DNA of 64,000 bases from Dietzia aurantiaca. Lineage in GTDB: Bacteria > Actinomycetota > Actinomycetes > Mycobacteriales > Mycobacteriaceae. Below, piece after piece: positions 50,306-58,334 of this stretch (position 1 is its first letter; each line of letters starts with the position of its first letter). Below the pieces are notes generated by a model. That model searched no databases, was not told where the DNA came from, and saw only the letters and a program-made list of their open reading frames with translations. The stretch lies in assembly GCF_021033825.1 (NCBI RefSeq), contig NZ_JAIFXZ010000017.1, positions 23,344-87,343 on the forward strand, written 5' to 3'. The translations under genes were made by a program, and so were the position numbers.

Positions 50306-52081
50306 TCAGCGGAGGACGCGAACCCGGCCCGGCTTCGGCGACGTGAGCGGTCCTTCATCGGTGACGTAGCGCGTCAGCGCGGAGATGTCCGTGAGGCCGG
50401 CTTCGCGGCGGGTGCCGCGCTCGGCGAACGGCGAGCCGTTCCATTCGGGGGAGGAGAGGAACTCGTTGACCACCACGGTGTATTCGGCGGCCGGGTCGAC
50501 CGGCTCGTCGTCCACCGTCAGCTCGGTGACGCGCGCACCCTCGGGTTTGCTCATGTCGACGGTGTAGCGCACGTTCGAGGACACGGCGGGGCCGTGGTGG
50601 CCGATGTCGTCGGCGAACTGGTCGAACGCGTCCTGGAGGTCCTGGCCGGTGACGGTGACCAGGTAGAGGCGGTCGCCGTAGGGCTGGACCGTGTGCAGGG
50701 TGGCGTAGTCGAGGGGTCCTCGCGGCATGTCGGCCAAGAGCGAATCCGGGTTGGACAGCGCGAGATCCGCGCCCCGGCCGCGCGCCGCGTGGAGCTGCCC
50801 GTCGGCGATGACGTCGGCCAGCGGGGACTCACCGTTCTCGTCCATCTCGAGCGGGATCGTCTCGGATGCCTCGCCGATCACCTCGCGCGCGGCCGGCGCC
50901 GAGGCTGCCCGCGCCTGACGGACGAGCTCCTCGGTGGCGGCATCCGGCTCGATGTCCAGGTTGACCGTCTGGTTGAACACCGACGTCTGCGGACGGATGA
51001 CGTGGCCGGTCGTGGGATCCACGGCGAGGTCGACGACGGTGACCGAGCGGCCGTGGGAAGCGGGGGCGACGACCACCCGCTCATCGTTGTCTGCGTCGAG
51101 GATGCGGCACGTGGCCGGGCCGCCGGACGCGCCGACGATCAGGGCGTCGACCGCCGGGTTGACGTTCTTGACCATGTCGATCTCGGTGAGCTGCTCCGGA
51201 CAGGCCCCGGGGTCCAGGTTGTCGTGCACGGAGTCGGACTGGACCAGGCCGACGATCGCCTCGACGCCCAGGAACTGCAGCGACTGCACCGTGTCATCGA
51301 GCGCGCGCATGGGGTCGGCCAGCCGGGTGGTGGTCTCCGGAGCCCCCTCCGGCGGCATGGTCACCGCCACGACGCCCACGCGCACGTCACCGACCCGGTG
51401 GATGGCGAAAGGAAACGTCGGGGCCGCGTCATGCGACGGGACCACGTTGGAGGCCAGGAACGGAAAAGCCGCCCCGCGGAAGGGCGGCAGCGGCGGGTCG
51501 ACCCGGCACTCCTGCTCGGACCGGCAACCGGGCTTGACCAGGGAACGGATGTGGTCGGCGCCCTTGTCGAGCTCGCGGCGGCCGATGCCGGCCCCGTCGA
51601 CCCCGATACGGTTGAAGAACTCGATGGTCGGACGGTCGCCCAACAACGCCGCCTCGGGCGCGGTCCCGCCGATCGAGTCGCCGGTGGCCAGCAGGAGCGC
51701 GTTGTCGGACTGGGCGCGCAGTTTGGCGACCGTGGCGGCGAGATGGGGGCCCCCGCCGGCGGGGCGGACGTTCCCGGATCCGTCGCGCAACTCGCCCTGG
51801 AAGCCGACCGGTCGTGACAGTGCCCCCGAGAACTCGCCGATCCCGAGGATGCGCACCGTCTGCGCCTCGACGGACGGGCTCCAGGGCTTACTGGTTTCGT
51901 TGGTCGCACCCGCCTGAGCAGCCGCGACGGGCGCCTGGACGAGGCCCATGGCCAGCGCGGCGACGGCCGCGACGACGAGCGCCGCCACCGCGGCGGCGGA
52001 GCCCGGCCGGGACGTGAGCGTCATTACGGACGTATGGGCAGCTGCGGAGTTCGGCGCAGGGCGTGAACTCAGCTGCTGCAC
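50306..52081 (-). CDS. 5'-nucleotidase/UshA-like secreted protein lacking metal ligands
   Basis: A 591-residue exported protein with the two-domain UshA architecture: metallophosphatase-like N-terminal (about 75-330) and 5'-nucleotidase C-terminal domain (about 375-550, with NPDSLLADMPRGPLDYATLHTVQPYGDRLYLV and VNEFLSS). The GTG at 52081 has GAGGAG 5 nt upstream, and a hydrophobic signal segment follows at residues 28-57. Catalytic motifs are degraded: the first metal motif TNDxHG reads GIGEFSG (80-86), GNHEFD reads GRRELD (167-172), and GHTH reads GASG (317-320); only the GD at 134-135 remains. It therefore probably cannot bind the usual metal pair and may be a binding protein or pseudo-enzyme. 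Confidence 0.8.
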   Translation of the reverse strand: MQQLSSRPAPNSAAAHTSVMTLTSRPGSAAAVAALVVAAVAALAMGLVQAPVAAAQAGATNETSKPWSPSVEAQTVRILGIGEFSGALSRPVGFQGELRDGSGNVRPAGGGPHLAATVAKLRAQSDNALLLATGDSIGGTAPEAALLGDRPTIEFFNRIGVDGAGIGRRELDKGADHIRSLVKPGCRSEQECRVDPPLPPFRGAAFPFLASNVVPSHDAAPTFPFAIHRVGDVRVGVVAVTMPPEGAPETTTRLADPMRALDDTVQSLQFLGVEAIVGLVQSDSVHDNLDPGACPEQLTEIDMVKNVNPAVDALIVGASGGPATCRILDADNDERVVVAPASHGRSVTVVDLAVDPTTGHVIRPQTSVFNQTVNLDIEPDAATEELVRQARAASAPAAREVIGEASETIPLEMDENGESPLADVIADGQLHAARGRGADLALSNPDSLLADMPRGPLDYATLHTVQPYGDRLYLVTVTGQDLQDAFDQFADDIGHHGPAVSSNVRYTVDMSKPEGARVTELTVDDEPVDPAAEYTVVVNEFLSSPEWNGSPFAERGTRREAGLTDISALTRYVTDEGPLTSPKPGRVRVLR

Positions 52082-52200
52082 ATCGACTCCTCACAGGTCG
52101 GCCGTAGTTGAGCGTGGCAGAAGGGAAAGCGGACTTGAGGTCTGCTTCCCGAACCTCGCCCATGGTGCCGTCGTCAGGTCACGGGACCCCGCCGGAACAG

Positions 52201-53259
52201 TCACATTCCGGTTACGAATTGCTTCGCGGCAGCGAGGAACCTGTCGTTCTCATCGGGATCGCCTATCGACACCCGCACTCCGTGGCCGGCGAAACAGCGG
52301 ACGATGACCAGGCGCTCGCCGCAGTGCTCGTCGAACGCCGCGGACCGGTCGCCCAGCGGCAGCCAGACGAAATTGGCCTGGCTGTCCGGAACCGTGAAGC
52401 CCATCCCGAGCAGGGCCTCACGAACGCGGCCGCGCTCGGCGACCACCGCATCGGTGCGCACCCGCAGTTCGTCGCCGGCCTCGAGGCAGGCGATGCCCGC
52501 GGCCTGCGCCAGCGAGCTCACCGAGAACGGCACCATCATCTTGGCGACCGACGTGACGAGCTCCGCCGGGCCCACCAGGTAGCCCACCCGCAGGCCGGCC
52601 AGTCCGTAGGCCTTGGAGAAGGTGCGCAGGGAGACGACGTTCGTCCGGGACATGGCCTCGACCACCCCGTCCACGGGGTCCTCGGAACGCATGTACTCGT
52701 AATAGGCCTCGTCCAGGGCCACGGTGACGCGATCGGGGATGCGGTCCACGAACGCCCCGAGTTCGGCGCGACTGACAGCGGGGCCCGTCGGGTTGTTGGG
52801 GGTGCACACGAAGATCAGGCGGGTCCGGTCGGTGACGGCGGCCGCGATCGCGTCCAGGTCCAGCGAGCCGTCGGCGCTGTTGGGGACCTGCACCGGCACG
52901 GCGTGGGCGATGCGGGTGATGATCGGGTACGCCTCGAACGATCGCCAGCCAAAGATCACCTCGTCGCCCGGCGCGCATACCGCCTGCACGAGCTGCTGGC
53001 ACAGCGCCACCGAGCCACAGCCGGTCGTGACGTTCTCCGGTGCCACCCCGAGGAAGTCGGCGAGCCGCTCCACGAGCGCGCGCGCCGTGATGTCGGGGTA
53101 TCGGTTGGCGCCGGAGGCGGCCTCACCTATCGCGACGGCCACGCTCGGCAACGGCCCCGTCGTCGTCTCATTCGAGGCGAGTTTCACCGCACCCGGCACG
53201 GTCGCGCCGGGAACGTAGGCGGGGATGGCGTCGAGATCGTTGCGCACGTCAGGGGACAT
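52201..53259 (-). CDS. hisC: Histidinol-phosphate/aromatic aminotransferase (HisC2/Pat-like)
   Basis: A 352-residue class I/II PLP aminotransferase. Landmarks are VKLASNETTTGP, the NRYPD substrate motif, TPNNPTGP, the Asp-Tyr pair in VALDEAYYEYM and RTFSKAYGLAGLRVGY with PLP-binding Lys216. Such second copies in mycolic-acid bacteria (Rv3772, Pat) act on histidinol phosphate and/or aromatic amino acids; there is no his operon here, so an aromatic aminotransferase role is possible. TACGCT 6 nt before the ATG suggests a leaderless transcript. Confidence 0.9.
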   Translation of the reverse strand: MSPDVRNDLDAIPAYVPGATVPGAVKLASNETTTGPLPSVAVAIGEAASGANRYPDITARALVERLADFLGVAPENVTTGCGSVALCQQLVQAVCAPGDEVIFGWRSFEAYPIITRIAHAVPVQVPNSADGSLDLDAIAAAVTDRTRLIFVCTPNNPTGPAVSRAELGAFVDRIPDRVTVALDEAYYEYMRSEDPVDGVVEAMSRTNVVSLRTFSKAYGLAGLRVGYLVGPAELVTSVAKMMVPFSVSSLAQAAGIACLEAGDELRVRTDAVVAERGRVREALLGMGFTVPDSQANFVWLPLGDRSAAFDEHCGERLVIVRCFAGHGVRVSIGDPDENDRFLAAAKQFVTGM

Positions 53260-53265
53260 GAGTAC

Positions 53266-53271
53266 AGCGTA
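53266..53271 (-). promoter_or_regulatory. -10 element of a likely leaderless hisC promoter
   Basis: Read on the minus strand, TACGCT ends 6 nt before the ATG at 53259, the same element and spacing as at gtrA. No ribosome binding site is seen. Confidence 0.4.
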
Positions 53272-53364
53272 GGACTATCGGGTGACCAGCAGGTGACCGG
53301 GCGTTTTGCGAACCGACGACGGCTGTGTGTACTGTTATTCCTCGTTGGCTCAGCAGAGCCTCCA

Positions 53365-53453
53365 GGAGGCGTGCCAGAGCGGCCGAATGGGACTCACTGC
53401 TAATGAGTTGTCCTCCTAAAAGGGGACCGGAGGTTCAAATCCTCTCGCCTCCG
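53365..53453 (+). tRNA. tRNA-Ser (GCU)
   Basis: An 89-nt class II tRNA. Acceptor stem GGAGGCG pairs with CGCCTCC; the anticodon stem ACTCA/TGAGT encloses CTGCTAA with anticodon GCT; a long variable arm (CCTCCTAAAAGGGGACC region) follows; the T arm has GGTTCAAAT. An encoded CCA follows at 53454-53456. Confidence 0.95.
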
Positions 53454-53509
53454 CCATGTCGGAGAGTCGGGTGACCGGCTGATCTGGCACGACAGAAGAA
53501 TATGAGTAT

Positions 53510-53582
53510 GCGCCCGTAGCTCAATGGATAGAGCACTTGACTACGGATCAAGAGGTTAGGGGTTCGAGTCCCTTCGGGCGCA
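53510..53582 (+). tRNA. tRNA-Arg (ACG)
   Basis: A 73-nt class I tRNA. Acceptor stem GCGCCCG pairs with CGGGCGC; the anticodon stem CTTGA/TCAAG encloses CTACGGA with anticodon ACG; T arm AGGGGTTCGAGTCCCT. It reads CGN codons after A34 deamination. A hairpin terminator follows directly. Confidence 0.96.
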
Positions 53583-53588
53583 CGCCAG

Positions 53589-53619
53589 GAACGCCCCCGT
53601 CCACGCGACGGGGGCGTTC
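53589..53619 (+). terminator. Hairpin terminator after tRNA-Arg
   Basis: GAACGCCCCCGT (53589-53600) pairs perfectly with ACGGGGGCGTTC (53608-53619) across a 7-nt loop and is followed by GTTGTTT. The remaining 250 bp before the next gene show nothing I recognise. Confidence 0.85.
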
Positions 53620-53877
53620 GTTGTTTCCGGGTCCGCCTTGCCCGCGCCCCGGGTCCCCCACGTCCCCCGCCGTGCTGACCCACGCTACCCCCGCCCCGTG
53701 CCCCGGTATCGTCGTGTCCGGCGCCCCGCCGAACGGTCGGAGCGCTTCGTGTTTCCCCAAGAGGGGCGCTGACGGGGGCAGGTTCTGCGACCAGTCGACG
53801 ATGCGCCCCGGTTGTGTGAACCTTCAGGGATGATCGACGACGACGAGGCCGCGCGCGAGCCCACGATGGAGTTCTCA

Positions 53878-54810
53878 ATGGCAGCTGGTTCAGGAGACTC
53901 GCGGGGATTACGGGTAGCCATCGGGCCGAACCAGGACCGCCACCTGACCGACGCTGTGGAGACCGCTGGCGGATCGGTCGTCCCGCTCGCGGAGGCGCAG
54001 ATCCTCGTGTGGATCGGTGGGCCGGACGGGTTCCCGGAGCTGCCGGACGCCACCGAGTGGGTCGCGCTCAGCACTGCCGGCATCGAGCATTTCGTCGACG
54101 CGGGGGTGATCGACGACAAGCGGCTCTGGACCAACGCCTCCGGCTTCTACGCGCGTGGAGTCGCCGAGCACGCCCTGGCCCTGCTGCTCGGGGGAACCCG
54201 GCAGATCGTGCGTTCGGCCAAGACCCGCTGGGCCAAGGACACCGTTGACCCGGCGGTCCGGACCCTCCGGGGTTCCACGGTCTCGATCATCGGAGCGGGC
54301 GGGATAGGACGCGAGCTCACTCCGTTGCTCAAGGCGTGCGGTGCGACTGTGCTCGCCGTCAACAGATCCGGGCACACGGTCGACGGCGCCGACGTCACGA
54401 TGTCGGCTGACCGGACTGATGAGGCGCTCGCAGAGTCGGACCACGTCGTACTGGCGGCCCCGGACACGCCGGAGACGCGTCACATGATCAACGACCGCAC
54501 CCTGACGTTGCTCAAGCCGCACTCGTGGGTCGTCAATGTCGCGCGCGGGCCGCTCATCGACCAGGCCGCGCTGTACCGCGCACTCGCCGCGGGTGCCCTC
54601 GGCGGGGCCGCCCTCGACGTGACCGACCCGGAGCCGCCGGCCGACGACGACCCGCTGTTCGATCTCGACAACGTCGTCCTCACCCCGCACGTCGCCAACC
54701 CGGCCGGCCGACTCACGGAAGAGATGGCGCCGTTCCTCGCCGAGAATCTGCGGCGGTTCTCGGCCGGGGACGAGCTGCTGTCGCTGGTGGAGGTCGGCAA
54801 GGGGTACTGA
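53878..54810 (+). CDS. D-isomer-specific 2-hydroxyacid dehydrogenase
   Basis: A 310-residue NAD(P)-dependent dehydrogenase. The Rossmann motif is VSIIGAGGIGREL, and catalytic segments are NVARGPLIDQAAL (Arg), LDVTDPEPPADDDPL (Glu) and VLTPHVANPAG (His). It interconverts a 2-hydroxy acid and 2-oxo acid; substrate unknown. I chose the ATG at 53878 with GGAG 6 nt upstream; in-frame ATGs at 53830 and 53866 would lengthen the N-terminus. Confidence 0.9.
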   Translation: MAAGSGDSRGLRVAIGPNQDRHLTDAVETAGGSVVPLAEAQILVWIGGPDGFPELPDATEWVALSTAGIEHFVDAGVIDDKRLWTNASGFYARGVAEHALALLLGGTRQIVRSAKTRWAKDTVDPAVRTLRGSTVSIIGAGGIGRELTPLLKACGATVLAVNRSGHTVDGADVTMSADRTDEALAESDHVVLAAPDTPETRHMINDRTLTLLKPHSWVVNVARGPLIDQAALYRALAAGALGGAALDVTDPEPPADDDPLFDLDNVVLTPHVANPAGRLTEEMAPFLAENLRRFSAGDELLSLVEVGKGY

Positions 54811-55021
54811 GACCCGGACACGCGCCTGCCTGTGACGGAGCGAGGACGAAACGGCTGTTGCTGCGGGGGTGGAGAGGGCCCGGTGTTGCTCAGGGGGGTG
54901 AAGCATCACTCACGCGGGAGAAAACTGTCCGCGACTCGGCGGACGGCGTGCCACGGTACGGGTCCACGCGTTCACAGTGAGCGTCTCGTACCGCGGGGTC
55001 TGCCCGTTCGGAGGAGAAGCA

Positions 55022-55795
55022 ATGGCACACAGCAAGAGAATCGCAACACTGGCCTCGGCGGCAGCGCTCGCCGGAGGAACCATCCTGGCCGGCGCCGGAG
55101 CAGCGGGCGCCCAGGGCTCGTCCGAGGTCGCCAACGACCTCCAGCTCGCGAGCATCGCACTCAACGGCCCCGTTTCCGTGTCCCCCAACGCGGAGGGCGG
55201 CCCGACGGTCGCCTACACCAACGAGGGCGATGAAGCCCAGCAGTGCATCGGCTTCACCGCGCCGTACAGCACGATCGAGGAGAACGACATCGATCCCCGA
55301 GAGATCGACCCGAACGATTTGACGTCGCTCGGGGTGCTCGGCACGATTCAGGGTGGTGGCGGCGTCTCCGTTCTGACGGTGAGCCCGCAGGGTGAGCCCG
55401 CCGCGGTTGTCAGTGGACCCGGACTCGATCTGGTGGGGACGGCCACCACCTTCGGCACCGGCGTCACGAGCGGTCTTCGAGTCCCGGCCGGCGAGACCGT
55501 GACCTGGGACGCGCCCGCTCCGGCGAACGAGTCCGCGGCCGCAGGGGTCATCTGCGCCAGGGATGGCATCATCGGCCCCCGGCTCGGCAGCTTGGTGAAC
55601 TACTTCGGCATCGACCCGCAGGTCGTGGCCGATCAGGCGAACGACATCCTCGGCTCGCTCGGATCGGTGGGCGCCGGCAGCGTCAACGGCAGTGTCGTGG
55701 GCGTGGGAGCCGGCCTCACCGCCTCCCTCGCGGGCGGCGACGACACCGAGGCCGACAGCGGCTCCGGTGCCGCACCGGCCGGTGGCGGTAGCTGA
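55022..55795 (+). CDS. Secreted protein of unknown function
   Basis: A 257-residue protein with a clear signal peptide (MAHSKRIATLASAAALAGGT, cleaved near GAAGAQG). The ATG at 55022 has GGAGGAG 5 nt upstream. The mature part holds two Cys (QQCIGF and GVICARD) that could pair, a beta-rich middle (GGGVSVLTVSPQGEPAAVV) and a Gly/Ser/Ala-rich tail. It looks like a surface or extracellular protein. I recognise no domain. Confidence 0.75.
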   Translation: MAHSKRIATLASAAALAGGTILAGAGAAGAQGSSEVANDLQLASIALNGPVSVSPNAEGGPTVAYTNEGDEAQQCIGFTAPYSTIEENDIDPREIDPNDLTSLGVLGTIQGGGGVSVLTVSPQGEPAAVVSGPGLDLVGTATTFGTGVTSGLRVPAGETVTWDAPAPANESAAAGVICARDGIIGPRLGSLVNYFGIDPQVVADQANDILGSLGSVGAGSVNGSVVGVGAGLTASLAGGDDTEADSGSGAAPAGGGS

Positions 55796-55851
55796 GGAGT
55801 CTTTAGCGGGAAGTCTCTGATGCAGGCCCGGTGAGTGGCATCGACCGCCCC

Positions 55852-56823
55852 TCACCGGGCCTCTCGCCGGTACGCGCGCAGGGTCTCGACCTGGTCCCAT
55901 ACCACGATCGCCCAGATCGCGATGATCACGACCCACCGGATCGCGGTGGTCGTTCCATCGGCGTCCGTGGCGACGAGGTCCGGGTGGATCACCTGGTCCT
56001 GGATCAGCACGAGGGCGGTGAGGAACACACCGAACGCCACGTCGATGGCCACCTCGATGACCAGCCGTCCACGCCGCGCACCCGGCTGGACCAGCAGCCA
56101 CACCTGCACCAGGGCGAGTGCCGCGATGAGGACCAGGTAGCCCGCGAGCCAGGCGGTCGGCAGGCCCGGATTGATAAGTGGTTCGCCGTTGTTGAGGTGC
56201 CCGATGTAGAGGAACGTCGACGGGATGAACGGCACGGCGGCGAGGACGGCCAGCACGATCAGCGACACGATCGCGTCGACGCGGGTCTCTGTTCGCCGCG
56301 GGGCAGCCTCCAGGGTCGCGGGATCCCAGTCGGGCGACGGCGCGAACGGCCCGGGCGTGCCGTCCGGGGTGGAGCGTTCCACGATCGCGACGATGATCGT
56401 CCACGCGGCGAAGACGCCCAGGAGGGCGGGGACGACACCTCCGGCGACCTGCCCGATCAATCCGCCCAGTTCGGGCTCGGGTGTGGTGGCCATATAGACG
56501 ATGCCGTTGGCCAGCGCGGCGATCACGCCGACGACGGGTAGCAACCACCGCAGCACCCGCACCCACACCGGGTACGTGCCTGGCCCGATGAGGTATTGCC
56601 GCTGCCCGGAGTAGCGGCGGGCCAGGACGGCCGGGTCGCCGAGCCGGGCGAGCGCCGCACGTTCGGCGGCGTCCGGATCGGCGGCGGGTGCGGCGGCGGA
56701 ATCCAGCTCGGCCGCGGCCATGTCCTCGATGATGGCGGCTATCTCGGTGGCGATGTCGTCGCGCTGGTTCTCGGGGAGTCGGCGCACCACCTCGGTGATG
56801 TAGCGATCGGTCAGTGCGGTCAT
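55852..56823 (-). CDS. HAAS-domain membrane protein partnered with PadR
   Basis: A 323-residue membrane protein. Its N-terminal 75 residues (LTDRYITEVVRRLPENQRDDIATEIAAIIEDM, then AALARLGDPAVLARRYSG) form the HAAS helical domain, followed by about six to seven membrane segments. Such proteins are encoded after PadR-like regulators and are thought to sense envelope state and control the PadR partner. The ATG at 56823 overlaps the stop of the padR gene by ATGA. Confidence 0.82.
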   Translation of the reverse strand: MTALTDRYITEVVRRLPENQRDDIATEIAAIIEDMAAAELDSAAAPAADPDAAERAALARLGDPAVLARRYSGQRQYLIGPGTYPVWVRVLRWLLPVVGVIAALANGIVYMATTPEPELGGLIGQVAGGVVPALLGVFAAWTIIVAIVERSTPDGTPGPFAPSPDWDPATLEAAPRRTETRVDAIVSLIVLAVLAAVPFIPSTFLYIGHLNNGEPLINPGLPTAWLAGYLVLIAALALVQVWLLVQPGARRGRLVIEVAIDVAFGVFLTALVLIQDQVIHPDLVATDADGTTTAIRWVVIIAIWAIVVWDQVETLRAYRREAR

Positions 56824-57167
56824 CGTGGGCCTGCCTTCCGGAGTTCGGTGAAGCCGACGCCCAGCGCTCGCCATTCGGAGTCCAGGCGTTCGGCGGTCTG
56901 TGCGCCGAGCGGGGTCGTCTCGTAGTACTTGCGGGGCCGCGGTTCGTCGGTGTGCCAGAGCGAGGTGAGTAGTCCCTGGCTCTCGAGTCGCCGCAGGAGT
57001 GGGTACAGCGTGTTGGCCTCCGTTGCGATGCCGGCCTCGGCGAGCGTCGTGAGGAGTCCGTAGCCGTACTGCGGCGTCCGGCATGCGAGCAGGCTTCCTA
57101 GTACCACCGAGCCGCGCCGCAACTCCTGAAGGTGGGTACCGAGTACCGCGTCCACCTCATCGTCCAT
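56820..57167 (-). CDS. PadR-like transcriptional regulator (HAAS-associated)
   Basis: A 115-residue winged-helix regulator: LQELRRGSVVLGSLLACRTPQYGYGLLTTLAEAGIATEANTLYPLLRRLESQGLLTS, then wing PRPRKYYETTPLGAQTAERL. It has no long C-terminal dimer domain, which is typical of HAAS-coupled PadR proteins. I chose the ATG at 57167 (MDDEVDAV). A TGTGTG-T-CACACA dyad lies 15 bp upstream and is a likely autoregulatory operator. Confidence 0.88.
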   Translation of the reverse strand: MDDEVDAVLGTHLQELRRGSVVLGSLLACRTPQYGYGLLTTLAEAGIATEANTLYPLLRRLESQGLLTSLWHTDEPRPRKYYETTPLGAQTAERLDSEWRALGVGFTELRKAGPR

Positions 57168-57181
57168 GTGGCACACGGTAG

Positions 57182-57194
57182 TGTGTGTCACACA
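57182..57194. promoter_or_regulatory. Dyad TGTGTG-T-CACACA upstream of padR
   Basis: A 13-bp inverted repeat 15 bp before the start of the HAAS-associated padR gene; ATACTGTGTG next to it could be the promoter. Likely PadR operator. Confidence 0.45.
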
Positions 57195-57273
57195 GTATGT
57201 AAATGGCGCACAGTAAAGGACGGGATCGTCAGCGAGCCTGACGGTGGAATCGCCAGCGAGATGCGCCCCCGTG

Positions 57274-57540
57274 TCAGATATCGCCGGCCGGGCGCCGGCT
57301 CCACGCCACCGCCCCGACCAGCGGCAGGATCCACACGAGGACCAGCCACAGCAGCGTCCGCCGGGCGCCGATCGGCGCGGTGAGGATGTCGACTGTCGCT
57401 GCGAAAGTCACGGCCAGCCACAGCATCGCGAGCACCAGACCGGCGATCCACACGGCCATCCATGGCCCGAAATCCGGATCGCACACGTCGTACCGCACGC
57501 ATTCGCTCAGCCCGGCTTCGGCGTTGAGGACCGTGAACAT
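57274..57540 (-). CDS. Small membrane protein with PLDc_N-like domain
   Basis: An 88-residue protein with two membrane helices (WMAVWIAGLVLAMLWLAVTF and RTLLWLVLVWILPLVGAVAW). The second helix with WLVLVWILPLVGAV fits the PLDc_N (phospholipase D-nuclease N-terminal) module, often found as a stand-alone gene. No catalytic domain follows. Function unknown. ATG start at 57540. Confidence 0.7.
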   Translation of the reverse strand: MFTVLNAEAGLSECVRYDVCDPDFGPWMAVWIAGLVLAMLWLAVTFAATVDILTAPIGARRTLLWLVLVWILPLVGAVAWSRRPAGDI

Positions 57541-57704
57541 GACGACGAACCTACTCGGTCAACCCGCCCGTCTCGGCGGTGTCGATGCCGTCAGCGGTGG
57601 TGCCTCGCGCTCAGAACGACGACTACGACGACGACGCGAGCGCCTAGACGGCTGCCGGTTGCCCGGATGGACTGATCAGCGCCCCGGCGGGCCAGCCGGT
57701 GAGA

Positions 57705-57872
57705 TCAGCGGGTCTTGGTGTGGAACTCTGCGAGCTCGCGGATCCACTGGGGAGTGGCCCGCCCCCGGCGTCGGTCGCCTTGGACAACAATTCCGGCGAG
57801 GTGCGCTCGTGCGGATGGGCTGAAGCGGCCGCGCCCACGCGGGTTGGCGTCGGGCTTTCTGGGTGGGGTCAT
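57705..57872 (-). CDS. 55-residue basic protein, third gene of the retron operon
   Basis: A short gene that translates to a basic 55-residue protein beginning MTPPRKPDANPRGRGRFSPS and ending in WIRELAEFHTKTR, with a helix-prone centre (ARAHLAGIVVQGDRR). The ATG at 57872 overlaps the stop of the membrane protein gene (ATGA) and AAGGAGG lies 9 nt upstream, so it is translated with its neighbour. It matches no family I know. The charge (about 15 Arg/Lys/His) suggests nucleic-acid or membrane binding. Its place at the end of the RT operon makes it a candidate accessory or antitoxin-like part. Confidence 0.7.
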   Translation of the reverse strand: MTPPRKPDANPRGRGRFSPSARAHLAGIVVQGDRRRGRATPQWIRELAEFHTKTR

Positions 57873-58330
57873 GGAGTCCCGCCTCCTTCGAGCGTCTCCC
57901 CATTGTCGCAGTCGACGGCTGATTGTCCAGTGGTGTCGTCGTTCAAAAGCTCACGGGCGAAGTCCTCAACGAGTCTTCGGTCGACACCTCGTGGCGTGTG
58001 CTCGGCGTAGATCGTGGCAAGGGCGGCGGCGCCGACATCGCGAGCGCCTTTGCCGTCGTCAAGACTCTTGTCCACCGCCCAGATCGCGCGCTTCCACCAT
58101 TGGTCACGCGCGTCGTTGGCATTGCGCTGCCGCCAGGTGAAGAACGCGATGGTCAGCGAGGGAAGTCCGAGTCCCAGAGCAACCCACGCCTGTGCAGTCA
58201 TCGTGTCGTCCATTTCGAATGCACGGTGCGGACGGTATCGGTCGAGTCCGACATGAGGTCGTCTGAGGAACTCGGTTGCCACTGAATACCGCTGCGTCTC
58301 GGCCCACAGTGTGCTGGTCGCTGAACCCAC
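57869..58330 (-). CDS. Single-span membrane protein, candidate retron effector
   Basis: A 153-residue protein. I start it at the GTG at 58330, 4 nt after the RT stop, with GGGAGG 9 nt upstream; an internal ATG at 58213 has no ribosome binding site but would give 114 residues. A hydrophobic helix (AWVALGLGLPSLTIAFFTW) is followed by an amphipathic, aromatic segment NDARDQWWKRAIWAVDKSL and a helical cytoplasmic domain (DVGAAALATIYAEH, RRLVEDFARELL). No enzyme motif is visible. Many retrons use a membrane protein as the killing effector held in check by the RT-msDNA complex, and its position fits that. Third-position GC is lower than in neighbouring genes, hinting at transfer. Confidence 0.65.
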   Translation of the reverse strand: MGSATSTLWAETQRYSVATEFLRRPHVGLDRYRPHRAFEMDDTMTAQAWVALGLGLPSLTIAFFTWRQRNANDARDQWWKRAIWAVDKSLDDGKGARDVGAAALATIYAEHTPRGVDRRLVEDFARELLNDDTTGQSAVDCDNGETLEGGGTP

Positions 58331-58334
58331 GTAA

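Noticed and set aside
53548..53760. A small minus-strand frame ending in VRPKGLEPLTS
   Set aside because: This is the well-known false translation of a tRNA-Arg gene (53510-53582). Frames through the tRNA-Ser genes were dropped for the same reason.
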